Assembly (NCBI GenBank): GCA_943788445.1
Contig: CALSQH010000003.1
Location: 248,001 to 312,000 of the forward strand
Length of the DNA: 64,000 nt
Reading direction: 5' to 3'
Origin: an uncultured Pseudomonadales bacterium
GTDB taxonomy: Bacteria; Pseudomonadota; Gammaproteobacteria; Pseudomonadales; Porticoccaceae
Made by a program: the position numbers and the translations under genes. Shown here piece after piece: positions 25,364 through 35,683 of the stretch; within the stretch, counting starts at the first letter, position 1, and every line of letters starts with the position of its first letter. The notes below the pieces were generated by a model. It was not told where the DNA came from and made no database searches. It saw nothing but the letters and a program-made list of their open reading frames with translations.

Positions 25364-26695
25364 TTATTCATCCACAACCGTTTGCAGTTCGACCTGAAGC
25401 TTCCCTGAAAGATTGAAGAAATGGGTTAATACTGCAGTTAAGCGCAGTGGATCGGCAGACCCAGTCACTTCACGACAGGAGTGCATCGCCAACTGAGGAA
25501 TACCGACATCCAGAGTTGGAACCCCCAATTTCGCCGAGGTCACTGGGCCTATGGTGCTGCCACAACCCAAGTCGCTGCGCGAAACAAACGTCTGCACCGG
25601 CACATCAACCGCTTCGCACATCTGTCTAAATAAACTCGCGGTTACTCCATTGGTGGCGTATCGCTGCTTCACATTGACCTTAATCACTGGCCCGCCATTC
25701 AATAGTGGACTGTGCCCCTGATCATGCTTGCTAGAGAAATTTGGGTGCACTGCGTGAGCGTTATCGCAAGAGATCAACAGTGAGCTACCTAACACGCGAG
25801 CCTTATTACTGGCTGCGCTATCATTTTGGCATAATCGCTCAACCACAGACTCTAAGAACGGACCATCGGCACCTACAGAAGAAACACTGCCAACCTCTTC
25901 ATGGTCATTACACACTATTAGTGAGGTGCTATGCGTTTGCGCTTGGATCAATGCTTGTGTCGCGACAAAACAGCTAAGCAAGTTATCCAGTCTCGCGGAG
26001 GCAAAGAACTCTTTTTTAAGACCAAGCGTAGCGGCTTGTTGAACATCGTAGAGGCACAATTCATAGTCCACCACTCGTTCATCATCAGTTAAAAAACGTT
26101 CACTCAGTAATTGGTGAAAATCCTGTTTCTCTTGCGCTTGCATTAATATTGGCGGTATATCAGTTTGAGCATTGATTGTCCGGCCACTATTTGCCTCGCG
26201 ATCTAAATGAATAGCAAGGCTTGGAATCATGGCTACAGGATCTTCAAAATTAACCAGTTTTTGCTTTAACTGGGCATCTTTATCTTTGTAAATAATCCGC
26301 CCAGCAATTGATAGATCACGATCAAACCAAGGATTTAATAACGCACCACCGTAGACTTCGACACCCAACTGATAGTATTGATTATTCAACAGCTCCGGTT
26401 GGGGCTTAATCATCAGGCAGGGGCTATCTGTGTGTGCACCAGCTATGCGAATACCGGTTTCACTCAGCGCATCGGTACCCACAACAAAAGCAATAACCGA
26501 TGAGCCATTGCGAGTGACAAAATATTTCTCGCCAGACTTTAAAGACCATTCTTCAGTTTCACTAAGGGCGATAAAACCAGCCTCCGCCAGCATATCAGTC
26601 ATTGTTTTTACCGCATGAAACGGTGTTGGCGACTGATCTAGAAAATCACCCAACTGGCTATTAAATATGTCTAGCTGGCTTTTTTTTACAGTCAT
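25364..26695 (-). CDS. apeB: M18 family aminopeptidase
   Basis: SPTPFHAV, AHTDSPCLMIKPQP, NDHEEVGSVS, LGCGSTIGP motifs. Confidence 0.94.
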   Translation of the reverse strand: MTVKKSQLDIFNSQLGDFLDQSPTPFHAVKTMTDMLAEAGFIALSETEEWSLKSGEKYFVTRNGSSVIAFVVGTDALSETGIRIAGAHTDSPCLMIKPQPELLNNQYYQLGVEVYGGALLNPWFDRDLSIAGRIIYKDKDAQLKQKLVNFEDPVAMIPSLAIHLDREANSGRTINAQTDIPPILMQAQEKQDFHQLLSERFLTDDERVVDYELCLYDVQQAATLGLKKEFFASARLDNLLSCFVATQALIQAQTHSTSLIVCNDHEEVGSVSSVGADGPFLESVVERLCQNDSAASNKARVLGSSLLISCDNAHAVHPNFSSKHDQGHSPLLNGGPVIKVNVKQRYATNGVTASLFRQMCEAVDVPVQTFVSRSDLGCGSTIGPVTSAKLGVPTLDVGIPQLAMHSCREVTGSADPLRLTAVLTHFFNLSGKLQVELQTVVDE

Positions 26696-27609
26696 TTTTT
26701 AATTCCTTTTTCCTTAGTTTTATCTGGATCCTGATCATCTAGATGCTCGAGCCTAGCTAACAAGCTCGATGTATCCCAGCGGTTGCCGCCCATCTCTTGC
26801 ACCTGCTGATAAAATTTATCGACTAACCGAGTTACTGGCAAGTCACTGCCATTCTTGTTTGCCTCATCTAAGGCAAAGGCTAAATCTTTTCGCATCCATT
26901 GCACAGCAAAACCATGCTCATATTCATCTGCCAACATCGTCTTGTAGCGATTTTCCATCTGCCATGATTGCGCAGCTCCTTTAGAGATAACCTCGACAAC
27001 CTGTTCGGCATCAAGACCAGCGCGCTTGGCAAAATTAAGCCCCTCAGCAAGGCCTTGTACTAGACCGGCGATACAGATTTGGTTGACCATTTTACACAGC
27101 TGTCCGCTACCGGCCACACCCATCAACTGTACTGATTTGGCATAGCATTCAATGACCGGAGCAACCTGTTTGAACTGTTTTTCACTACCGCCGCACATGA
27201 CGGTTAACTGTCCGTTCTCGGCACCCTGCTGACCACCCGATACCGGCGCATCAATAAACCCGCAATTAACCGTAGACGCTTCAGCAGCTAGCTGTTTAGC
27301 CAATTCCGCAGATGTCGTAGTATGGTCAACCAGTATCGCTCCCGCTTTCATTTTCCTCAGAGCACCCTGCTTAGCCAATAGTACATCGCGAACATCATTA
27401 TCATTGCCGAGACAAGAAAATACGATTTCAGCATTGGCCACGGCCCGGCTCGGGCAGTTTTCAGCTACACCGGTATACTCGGTTAACCAACGCTCAGCGA
27501 CTGACTCTGTGCGGTTGTATACCACAACAGAATAACCCTGTTTACTCAACCAGCCTGCCATGGGATAACCCATTACGCCAAGCCCTAAAAAAGCCACAGT
27601 TTTATTCAT
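26692..27609 (-). CDS. NAD(P)-dependent beta-hydroxyacid dehydrogenase (3-hydroxyisobutyrate dehydrogenase / tartronate semialdehyde reductase family)
   Basis: FLGLGVMGYPMAGWL and DAPVSGGQQGAENGQLTVMCGG motifs. Confidence 0.9.
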   Translation of the reverse strand: MNKTVAFLGLGVMGYPMAGWLSKQGYSVVVYNRTESVAERWLTEYTGVAENCPSRAVANAEIVFSCLGNDNDVRDVLLAKQGALRKMKAGAILVDHTTTSAELAKQLAAEASTVNCGFIDAPVSGGQQGAENGQLTVMCGGSEKQFKQVAPVIECYAKSVQLMGVAGSGQLCKMVNQICIAGLVQGLAEGLNFAKRAGLDAEQVVEVISKGAAQSWQMENRYKTMLADEYEHGFAVQWMRKDLAFALDEANKNGSDLPVTRLVDKFYQQVQEMGGNRWDTSSLLARLEHLDDQDPDKTKEKGIKK

Positions 27610-27636
27610 AATAGTGTCTGGAATCCTTGACCCAAT

Positions 27637-28434
27637 CTACTGCCAGATCAAATAAATCAACAGTGCGCCCAACAGCATTCTATAAATAACAAATGGCATC
27701 ATGCCGATCTGTTGAATCACCTTCAAAAAGAGTTTGATACACAGATAAGCAGTAATTCCGGAGAGCACAGTACCTATAGCGATCATTGTCCAATCAACGG
27801 ATTCAGCGTCTAGTAACTCTAAACCCTTTAATCCACCACTTAATATAATGATTGGAATTGCCAATAAAAACGAAAAGCGTGCCGCAGTTTCACGATCAAA
27901 CCCTAAAGCCAGGGCAGCTGTGATGGTAACACCGGATCGCGAGGTGCCAGGAATTAACGCCAGCGCCTGAGCACCGCCAACGAAAAGAGCCGACTTCCAA
28001 GTGAACTGGTTGATACCGCGCTCACCCTTGCCCCGCTTATCTGCCCAAGCCAACAATAAACCAAAGAAAATCGTTGTAAAGGCGATCACTGACATCGAGC
28101 GCAAATGTAATTCAATCATTCCACCAAGCAGTAAACCAGTTAAACCAGCGGGCACTGTCGCCAAAATAATATACCAAGCCAAATGGCTTTCTGGGCTGTG
28201 GCGTCGAACAAATACGCTGTCTATCCAGGCCTGAGTTAAGCTGACAATATCGTTACGAAAGTAAATAATCACGGCGATTAATGAACCAACATGGACAGCC
28301 ACATCAAAAGCCAGACCCTGATCAGGCCAGCCGAATATTTCAGAGGGTAAAATTAAATGTGCAGAACTTGAGATCGGCAAAAATTCTGAAATACCCTGAA
28401 TAATTGCTAACCAAACGGCTTGTAGATGATCCAT
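27637..28434 (-). CDS. uppP: Undecaprenyl-diphosphatase
   Basis: QGISEFLPISSSAHL and PGTSRSGVTITAAL motifs. Confidence 0.96.
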   Translation of the reverse strand: MDHLQAVWLAIIQGISEFLPISSSAHLILPSEIFGWPDQGLAFDVAVHVGSLIAVIIYFRNDIVSLTQAWIDSVFVRRHSPESHLAWYIILATVPAGLTGLLLGGMIELHLRSMSVIAFTTIFFGLLLAWADKRGKGERGINQFTWKSALFVGGAQALALIPGTSRSGVTITAALALGFDRETAARFSFLLAIPIIILSGGLKGLELLDAESVDWTMIAIGTVLSGITAYLCIKLFLKVIQQIGMMPFVIYRMLLGALLIYLIWQ

Positions 28435-28437
28435 ATT

Positions 28438-29154
28438 TTATAAGGCTCTTAAAGGTGTATGTTTTTTCCAGGCATCAGTGCCACGCAAATAAACCAAGTC
28501 TATTTGGTCAATCGACACTGCGGCGCCAAGAGTATATTTAACTAGGGCAATATCCAGAAGATCAATGGCATCTGGGTAGATATCAACAGTTGATTTATCA
28601 CTCAAATTTTCTCCGTCGATTAAAACTTGAGCCTCACCAACAATAACACTGGGGTTTAATGCACCGCAGAGGGCAATGGCATCATTTTTAGTGAGTAGTT
28701 GATCATCAATGGTCGCTGCAAACTGGCCATTGCCATCCATTTGATAGACGCCACAATTAAATTCACCCATGCGTGCATCAAGCACTGACATAATAATATT
28801 TGATGGCTTGTGATCAACCGTTAAAGTCTCAGGGTATTTTCGCCTATACGTTTGGGCGATTACCTGAAGAGTTGAAACGGCAATAACTGGAATATCGGCA
28901 GCGAATGCAAGACCTTGAACAGTGGAAAAACCAATCCGTAATCCGGTGAATGATCCCGGGCCAATAGTTACCGCAATAGCATCTAATTGATCAACGGTTA
29001 AATCAGCTTCGCGTAAAACATCATCTATCATCCGCATAATTAACCGAGTATGCGAACGCGGTTCTTCGGAGTAACGAGAAAATCTCTTATCGCCAATATT
29101 CAAGGCAACTGAGCATGCCGGAGTCGATGTTTCAATCGCTAATATAGTTGTCAT
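28438..29154 (-). CDS. tsaB: tRNA threonylcarbamoyladenosine biosynthesis protein TsaB
   Basis: ILAIETSTPACSVAL, GPGSFTGLRIG motifs. Confidence 0.95.
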   Translation of the reverse strand: MTTILAIETSTPACSVALNIGDKRFSRYSEEPRSHTRLIMRMIDDVLREADLTVDQLDAIAVTIGPGSFTGLRIGFSTVQGLAFAADIPVIAVSTLQVIAQTYRRKYPETLTVDHKPSNIIMSVLDARMGEFNCGVYQMDGNGQFAATIDDQLLTKNDAIALCGALNPSVIVGEAQVLIDGENLSDKSTVDIYPDAIDLLDIALVKYTLGAAVSIDQIDLVYLRGTDAWKKHTPLRAL

Positions 29155-29203
29155 ATTTAGAATCCCTGCAAATAGGGAGTAATCGTAGTTTTGTCAGGGG
29201 CAT

Positions 29204-29237
29204 AAAAAAATCCCCCAACTCAAAGATGGGGGATTTT
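29204..29237 (-). terminator. Rho-independent terminator downstream of the histone H1-like gene
   Basis: aaaaaaatcccccaactcaaagatgggggatttt stem-loop. Confidence 0.75.
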
Positions 29238-29261
29238 ACAGGTCTCGAAGCAATTAAACTA

Positions 29262-30077
29262 TTAAGTTTTTTTGACCTTGGTCGCTTTGGCCGGTGCCTT
29301 TTTAGCGGCTACTTTCTTCACCGATGATTTTTTCGAACCGGTAGTTTTAGCTGCTGCACTCAAAGTGGCGGATTTTCTTGCTACTGGCTTTCTGGTTACT
29401 GGCTTTCTTGCTACTGGCTTTCTTGCTGATAATTTTTTTATTGCAGCTTTTTTAGCTATGGGTTTCTTGGCTATGGGTTTCTTAGCAGCAAGTTTTACAG
29501 CAGCCGGCTTTTTAGGCCCTTTTACAACCTTTCCTGACTTACGCGCCTCTACTTTAAGTCTTGCCGAGGCCACTTTTTCAGCGGCTTTAATTTTAACTGT
29601 CGCTTTTTTCTTCAAGGCTTTCACTTTTTTTGCCGTCGAAATAGCACGAGCCTTCAGCCAGCGCTTCTCAAATCGTTTTACTGCAGCAGCCAAATCAGAT
29701 GTTTGAGCATCATGCAGTTTTTGCTCTGCTCTAAGAATAGCGTTTTTAGCTGCGATTTCAGTCTTGGCCATTTTTTGCTTAATACTTGCTACTCTAAAGT
29801 CACTTTTAACAACCTTAAAGGCTTCTTTCAACTGAGCAGATTTTTTACGGCTGGCAGCGGCTTGAAGTCTGGCTGATGCCAGTGCCTTTTGGCTCGCGGC
29901 TGTTGCTTTAATAGCAAGATTAGCTTTAGCTTTACTAACCTTTACCATCAGTGTCGCATGGGTTTTATTATGCGCAGTGATCTGTGCTTTTACTGTATCA
30001 ACTGCTTTTTTAGCTTTCTGAATTGGTGTGATCTGAACTTTTGCCTTTGAAACTATTTTCTTTTTTGGGTTTTTCAT
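29262..30077 (-). CDS. Lys/Ala-rich histone H1-like (AlgP-like) DNA-binding protein
   Basis: C-terminal KPVAR/KPIAK/KKAPAK tandem repeats; highly basic composition. Confidence 0.75.
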   Translation of the reverse strand: MKNPKKKIVSKAKVQITPIQKAKKAVDTVKAQITAHNKTHATLMVKVSKAKANLAIKATAASQKALASARLQAAASRKKSAQLKEAFKVVKSDFRVASIKQKMAKTEIAAKNAILRAEQKLHDAQTSDLAAAVKRFEKRWLKARAISTAKKVKALKKKATVKIKAAEKVASARLKVEARKSGKVVKGPKKPAAVKLAAKKPIAKKPIAKKAAIKKLSARKPVARKPVTRKPVARKSATLSAAAKTTGSKKSSVKKVAAKKAPAKATKVKKT

Positions 30078-30261
30078 TTGTGGGTTCCTTGCTTAAATTA
30101 AGACAAACTGTAAAAAAAAATTACAAATTATCGCTTCCTGATAATCAGAAAGTTTAGGCAAGAGATGTTGAATTTTCCAACTGGACGTATCAATTACTTG
30201 TAAAAACTGCGTTTTTTGCGGTAAATATACGTTTTTTAGAGATTATTATTTCGAAAGAGCA

Positions 30262-30292
30262 AGCAGTATATCGTTAGATATACTGCTTTTTA
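30262..30292 (-). terminator. Terminator downstream of adk
   Basis: Perfect 11-bp stem agcagtatatc-gtta-gatatactgct flanked by T/A tracts. Confidence 0.7.
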
Positions 30293-30303
30293 TGGCGGAT
30301 CTT

Positions 30304-30957
30304 CTAACCGAGCGCTTTTACAATTCTTGCCTGAACTTCATCAAGTTGGCCTAGACCATCGATGGTCGAAAATATTGGCCCATCGGTCTGTGACTTTGAT
30401 AAATCAGTGTAGAATTCAACCAGCGGCTTGGTTTGATTATGGTATATAGACAGGCGATTACGAATCGTTGCCTCTTTATCATCTTCGCGCTGAATTAAAG
30501 GTTCTTGAGTCTCATTATCAAGACCTGCAGTCATCGGTGGATTGTGTTCAACATGATAAACACGACCCGAGTTCTCATGTACACGACGTCCGCTTAAGCG
30601 AGAGACAATTTGCTCGTCATCAACAGAAATCTCAATAACATATTCAATGTCTACACCAGCATCGACCAGCGCCTGTGCCTGAGGAATAGTTCTGGGGAAG
30701 CCGTCAAACAAAAATCCATGACTACAGTCTGGTTGTTGAATACGTTCTTGTACCAACGCAATAATGATTTCATCAGAGACCAAGCCACCTGAAGCCATAA
30801 TATCTTTAACTTTTAAACCGAGCTCAGTGCCAGCTTTTACCGCTGATCTGAGCATATCGCCTGTCGATATTTGGGGGATTCCGTATTTTTCAGTAATAAA
30901 TTGCGCCTGCGTGCCCTTACCTGCGCCTGGTGGACCTAACAAAATAACTCTCATCAA
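30304..30957 (-). CDS. adk: Adenylate kinase
   Basis: [29 protein letters not shown] motifs. Confidence 0.97.
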   Translation of the reverse strand: MMRVILLGPPGAGKGTQAQFITEKYGIPQISTGDMLRSAVKAGTELGLKVKDIMASGGLVSDEIIIALVQERIQQPDCSHGFLFDGFPRTIPQAQALVDAGVDIEYVIEISVDDEQIVSRLSGRRVHENSGRVYHVEHNPPMTAGLDNETQEPLIQREDDKEATIRNRLSIYHNQTKPLVEFYTDLSKSQTDGPIFSTIDGLGQLDEVQARIVKALG

Positions 30958-31053
30958 TGAATTTCCTTAAACACTAGCCGAAAAAAGGCCGATCACAATA
31001 CACGGATTGATATAGGCAAACAACCCTACTGTAGGGTTACAAAATCCCCTAGG

Positions 31054-31899
31054 TCACTTCTGTAGCTCTATTTTCAGCTCTTTCTCTGCACTCTTGACCT
31101 GAGCCCAGAGTAACTCCATTTCGTCCACAGATATTTCAGACAGCAATAAGGTGCTCTTTTCGCTAGCAAGAACTTCCATTGCCTCAAAACGCCGTTGAAA
31201 TTTAATATTCGCCAAACGCATGGCTCGCTCAGAATCGATCTTAAGGTGCCGGGCCAGATTGACACAGCTAAATAATAAATCTCCGAGCTCCTCTTCCATT
31301 GCTAGACTGTTATTAGCTTGTATTTCAACGTCTAATTCAGCGACCTCTTCTTTTACCTTACTCAAAACATCTTCAGGGTTATCCCAATCGAAACCCGTTG
31401 TAGCTGCTCTCTTTTGCAGTTTCTGTGCACGACTCAGTGCGGGCATCGCCATAGGGATATCATCGAGCGTGCGTCGCTCTCCTTTTTCTGCTCGTTCCTG
31501 TTTTTTTAAATCTTCCCAAACGTGCTTTATGCGCGCCTCCTCAACTGTGCCCTCAGCCCCATCGGAAAGGTTTCGTTCACTCTTTAATGTGCCCAATGGG
31601 AATACATGAGGATGGCGGCGAACAAGCTTTTCAACAATGCCATGGACTACGCTATCAAAATCAAAAACTTCCTGTTCAGCGCCCAACTGGCTATAAAAAA
31701 TAACCTGAAATAACAGATCTCCTAGCTCTTCACCTAGATGGCTGAGATCATTGCGCTCAATCGTATCTATGACTTCATAGACTTCTTCTAATGTGTAGGG
31801 CGCGATAGTTTTATAGGTTTGCTTTAAATCCCAGGGGCATCCGGTCTGCGGATCACGCAGCCGTTTCATCAAATATCGCAAGTCATCAATGGTGTACAT
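31054..31899 (-). CDS. mazG: Nucleoside triphosphate pyrophosphohydrolase MazG
   Basis: Start reassigned to ATG 31899 (MYTIDDLRYLMKRLRDPQTGCPWD); EELGDLLFQVIF repeated MazG motifs; ORF track start 32043 lies inside relA. Confidence 0.93.
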   Translation of the reverse strand: MYTIDDLRYLMKRLRDPQTGCPWDLKQTYKTIAPYTLEEVYEVIDTIERNDLSHLGEELGDLLFQVIFYSQLGAEQEVFDFDSVVHGIVEKLVRRHPHVFPLGTLKSERNLSDGAEGTVEEARIKHVWEDLKKQERAEKGERRTLDDIPMAMPALSRAQKLQKRAATTGFDWDNPEDVLSKVKEEVAELDVEIQANNSLAMEEELGDLLFSCVNLARHLKIDSERAMRLANIKFQRRFEAMEVLASEKSTLLLSEISVDEMELLWAQVKSAEKELKIELQK

Positions 31900-31928
31900 G
31901 AACAAAACCTTTTGCCTTGAATAAAATT

Positions 31929-34199
31929 TTAATCTGTTACCCGTCGCGCTTCTTTTACGTTGGGTATTTGGTTTAACTGAGACAGTACTGTACTCAACTG
32001 TTCTAAGCTCGCCACATCTATACTGAGAAATATTTTGGAGCAATTCATCTTTGCGGTGTGAGCACTACCTTCGTCTGATTGCATTGAGGAAATATGTAAC
32101 CCGAGTCGATCAACTGTTTTGGTGATATCTAGCAATAATCCCGTCCGATCATAGGCGGTTAAAACAATTTTTACCCGATAATTTTTTTGCGGTTCACCAC
32201 CCCATTCAACTTTGATAATTCGCTGAGGATCAACGGTTTGCAGGCGCAAAAAATTACCGCAGTCCTCTCGATGAATTGAGATTCCCCTCCCCTGAGTGAT
32301 ATAGCCGGCAATATTATCTCCCGGCACTGGATCGCAGCAGCGAGCGATTTGGGTCAGCAAGTTACCGACACCATGTATAAATACGTCAGAGGATTTAAAA
32401 CGCTGTGCGGCTATAGGCTCTTTGGCGGCAATCCTTTCAATAGCCCTGCTGTTACCCTGTCGCGCTTGAGATGAATTGATTACCTGCTCAACACCCACAT
32501 CTCCGGCTCCTATAGCAGCATACAGCCCGGCTATACCCTGTTTATTGTAGCGCTGGGCAACTTTTTCTAGATCTATACCGGTAACATTTAATTGGTTTAA
32601 CTCTCGATCGAGAAGCTTCTTCCCTTCAATTCGGTTTTGCTCTTGGTTCTGCTTGCGGAACCAGTACTGCACTTGGCTTCTGGCTCTATTAGTCTTTAGA
32701 TAGCCCATGGAACTAGACAGCCAGTCGCGAGACGGCTCACCCTGACGGGTAGTAATAATACTGACTTGATCTGCGGTCTTTAGTTGAGAATTTAACGATA
32801 CAATTCGACCATTAACTTTGGCACCGCGACAGCGATGACCAAGACCGGTGTGAACATAGTAGGCAAAGTCCAAAGGCGTCGCGCCTACAGGCAAATCAAC
32901 GACATGTCCCTCAGGGGTAAAAACATAGATCCGACCCTCGTTGATGCCGGGCTGAGACTGTCCCGCTAGGCTCTTATGTTCAGCCGTTCTAGTTTCAATT
33001 TCATTTGACCACTCGAGAACCTGACGCAGCCATTCAATCTTTTCCTCATAACTTTTATCCGCATGCTGAGCATCACCACCTTTGTAACGCCAGTGCGCAC
33101 AGACACCTAACTCCGCTTCACTGTGCATATCGAAGCTGCGAATTTGAATTTCGAGAACTTTGTTGTCGGGACCAATTACCGCTGTATGCAAGGAGCGATA
33201 GCCATTCTCTTTGGGGGCGGCTATATAGTCGTCATACTCTCCGGGTATATTTTCCCAGCGACTGTGCAACCAACCTAACATCTCGTAACAGTCGGCGATG
33301 CTCGGAACCAGTACCCGCAGTGCACGAATATCGTAGACTTCAGAGAAACCAAGGTTTTTACGCTGCATTTTCGACCAAATCGAGTAGATATGCTTTGGTC
33401 GGCCGCTTACCTCGCCGTCAATATTGAAGGTTTTTAATTGCTCTTCAACCTGATGAACAGCGTCTTTAATATAGGCCTGTCGATCGCGGCGCTTCTCCGC
33501 CAGTAGTGAGGCAATAGAGGCGTAGTCGTCGGGTTGTAAATAACGAAAAGAGAGATCTTCGAGCTCCCATTTAATATTACCCAGACCGAGTCGGTGGGCG
33601 AGAGGGGCATAAATATCAAAGACCTCGCGAGCAACCCGCACACGCTTTTCTCTGCTATCGTTTTTTACTGCGCGAATGGCACAGGTGCGCTCGGCAATTT
33701 TAATCAGTGGTACACGGATATCATCGATAATCGAAACCAGCATTTCACGTGTTTTACTTGCCTGTTGCCCACCCCCATGACCAAATACCGATCTTCCGTG
33801 GTCGGTATTTAGGGTGCTGACTACGGCCATCCGCAGTACTTTATCAATCAATCCTGCGACTTCTTGACCAAATTCATTGCGTACTTTATCGAGGGAAAGA
33901 CGTCCCTCACGAACGGCGCGATAGAGTATCGCGGCTTGCATACCAACGCTATCGAGAGACAAATCAGCCAGAATCTCGGCCATTTCGAGGGCTGTTTGAA
34001 AACAACCAACGGCGCTACTCCAGAGCTTGTCGGGATCAAAATCTTGTTTCAGGGCATCGCTGGCAAAAACACAGGCCTGAGTTATATGCTCGGCTGCGCT
34101 GGGTTGGATGGGATAACGTTGAATAAGACTCGCGACCCAAGTTTGGATATCAATCTGGTCGCCCTCTTCCTGAGGATGGTGTTCGCGTACTTTAACCAT
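31929..34199 (-). CDS. relA: GTP pyrophosphokinase RelA
   Basis: PKENGYRSLHTAVIGP synthetase motif, TGS and ACT domains, HD domain without canonical HD. Confidence 0.95.
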   Translation of the reverse strand: MVKVREHHPQEEGDQIDIQTWVASLIQRYPIQPSAAEHITQACVFASDALKQDFDPDKLWSSAVGCFQTALEMAEILADLSLDSVGMQAAILYRAVREGRLSLDKVRNEFGQEVAGLIDKVLRMAVVSTLNTDHGRSVFGHGGGQQASKTREMLVSIIDDIRVPLIKIAERTCAIRAVKNDSREKRVRVAREVFDIYAPLAHRLGLGNIKWELEDLSFRYLQPDDYASIASLLAEKRRDRQAYIKDAVHQVEEQLKTFNIDGEVSGRPKHIYSIWSKMQRKNLGFSEVYDIRALRVLVPSIADCYEMLGWLHSRWENIPGEYDDYIAAPKENGYRSLHTAVIGPDNKVLEIQIRSFDMHSEAELGVCAHWRYKGGDAQHADKSYEEKIEWLRQVLEWSNEIETRTAEHKSLAGQSQPGINEGRIYVFTPEGHVVDLPVGATPLDFAYYVHTGLGHRCRGAKVNGRIVSLNSQLKTADQVSIITTRQGEPSRDWLSSSMGYLKTNRARSQVQYWFRKQNQEQNRIEGKKLLDRELNQLNVTGIDLEKVAQRYNKQGIAGLYAAIGAGDVGVEQVINSSQARQGNSRAIERIAAKEPIAAQRFKSSDVFIHGVGNLLTQIARCCDPVPGDNIAGYITQGRGISIHREDCGNFLRLQTVDPQRIIKVEWGGEPQKNYRVKIVLTAYDRTGLLLDITKTVDRLGLHISSMQSDEGSAHTAKMNCSKIFLSIDVASLEQLSTVLSQLNQIPNVKEARRVTD

Positions 34200-34268
34200 G
34201 ATTTTAGACTCGCGTTAGAAAGAGAGCTCTTTTCAGCGATAAAGTCATCAATAGCCCGTGAAAAAAGC

Positions 34269-35156
34269 CTAGCCGTAAATTCCAGAGGACAGGTAGCGGT
34301 CACCCCGATCACAGATAATAGCAACGATAACGGCATTTTCAACCTGCTGGCTAATTTTCAGGGCAGCGGATACCGATCCACCCGCCGAAACACCGCAAAA
34401 TATGCCCTCTTCAACCGCTAATCGACGCATTGCCTGTTCAGCATCAGCTTGAGAGATATCCATAATTTGATCAACTTTTGCGGCATCAAAAATACTCGGC
34501 ATATAAGCTTTTGGCCAACGTCGAATTCCCGGTATTGATGCACCATCTTCCGGCTGTAAACCAACAATCTGTATATCGGAGTTTTGTTTCTTGAGAAATG
34601 CCGAGACACCCATAATGGTGCCGGTAGTCCCCATGGAACTGACAAAATGGGTGATCGTGCCACCGGTATCTCGCCAGATTTCTGGGCCTGTGCCCTCATA
34701 ATGGGCTAGAGGGTTGTCAGGATTATTAAACTGATCCAGTACCCGCCCAAGTCCCTGCGCCTGCATCTGCATTGCTAGATCGCGAGCGCCCTCCATACCC
34801 TGCTCTTTAGTCACCTCAATTAATTCAGCGCCGTAAGCGGTCATGGCCGCTTTGCGCTCAGCAGTGGCATTGGCGGGCATAATCAAAGTTATACGGTAGC
34901 CCATCATTGCCGCGGCCATAGCCAGCGCTATTCCAGTATTGCCACTGGTGGCTTCAATAAGATGATCGCCGAATTTGATCTCACCGCGAGCCTGTGCATG
35001 TTTAATCATACTCAGAGCCGGTCTATCTTTGACAGAGCCTGCGGGATTATCACCTTCCAGTTTGGCCAGAATAGTATTAGAGGTATTGCCCGGCATTCTC
35101 TGCAATCGCACTAATCGGGTATTACCAACGGTCTGGTCTATGGTCGGGTACTGCAT
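34269..35156 (-). CDS. cysM: Cysteine synthase B
   Basis: Start reassigned to ATG 35156 (MQYPTIDQTVGNTRLVRL); NPAGSVKDRPA, EATSGNTGIALA motifs. Confidence 0.94.
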   Translation of the reverse strand: MQYPTIDQTVGNTRLVRLQRMPGNTSNTILAKLEGDNPAGSVKDRPALSMIKHAQARGEIKFGDHLIEATSGNTGIALAMAAAMMGYRITLIMPANATAERKAAMTAYGAELIEVTKEQGMEGARDLAMQMQAQGLGRVLDQFNNPDNPLAHYEGTGPEIWRDTGGTITHFVSSMGTTGTIMGVSAFLKKQNSDIQIVGLQPEDGASIPGIRRWPKAYMPSIFDAAKVDQIMDISQADAEQAMRRLAVEEGIFCGVSAGGSVSAALKISQQVENAVIVAIICDRGDRYLSSGIYG

Positions 35157-35285
35157 GCTTGATACTCTAAGAAAATCTGAATGCGCTATTGTGCCTGAAC
35201 AGCTTCTATCGCGCCCCTTCAAGACAGTTATATCTAATAATAGTTTTGCATAACGATAATTGAATCATCACCTGTCTGTAATGAT

Positions 35286-35660
35286 TTAAATTAAGACGGC
35301 ATAGGCCATGGCGTAGTGGCGTTCATCGGCGAGACTAATCAACATCTTTACACCGCCTCGGGCCTGCATAATATCAGCGGCACCGTTGGATAACTCGGCT
35401 ATAGGCGCGCCTTTTTTGTCGTTACTGATAACCATATCCTGAAAACTGACACCATGACCAATACCCGTACCCAAGGCTTTAGCTATAGCTTCTTTTGCAG
35501 CAAAACGTTTAGCGACAAAAGCAACGCCGTCACTGTGGCTCTGATATTGCAATTTTTCGCTGGGGCTGAGGATTCTGTCGATAAAGCGCTCTCCCTGCCG
35601 TTCTAACACTTCGGCAATACGGACGATCTCGACAATATCTGTTCCAATGGCTAAAGTCAT
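35286..35660 (-). CDS. acpS: Holo-[acyl-carrier-protein] synthase
   Basis: IGTDIVEIVRI, RFAAKEAIAKALGTGI motifs. Confidence 0.95.
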   Translation of the reverse strand: MTLAIGTDIVEIVRIAEVLERQGERFIDRILSPSEKLQYQSHSDGVAFVAKRFAAKEAIAKALGTGIGHGVSFQDMVISNDKKGAPIAELSNGAADIMQARGGVKMLISLADERHYAMAYAVLI

Positions 35661-35683
35661 ATTTTCAGTTCCATCAATATTTT

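Noticed and set aside
29272-29706. 144-aa plus-strand ORF antisense to the histone-like gene
   Set aside because: Phe/Ala/Leu-rich mirror of Lys/Ala repeats; an artefact of composition.
31022-31038. Small palindrome aaccctactgtagggtt upstream of adk
   Set aside because: Short stem without a T-tract; too weak to call as regulatory or terminator.
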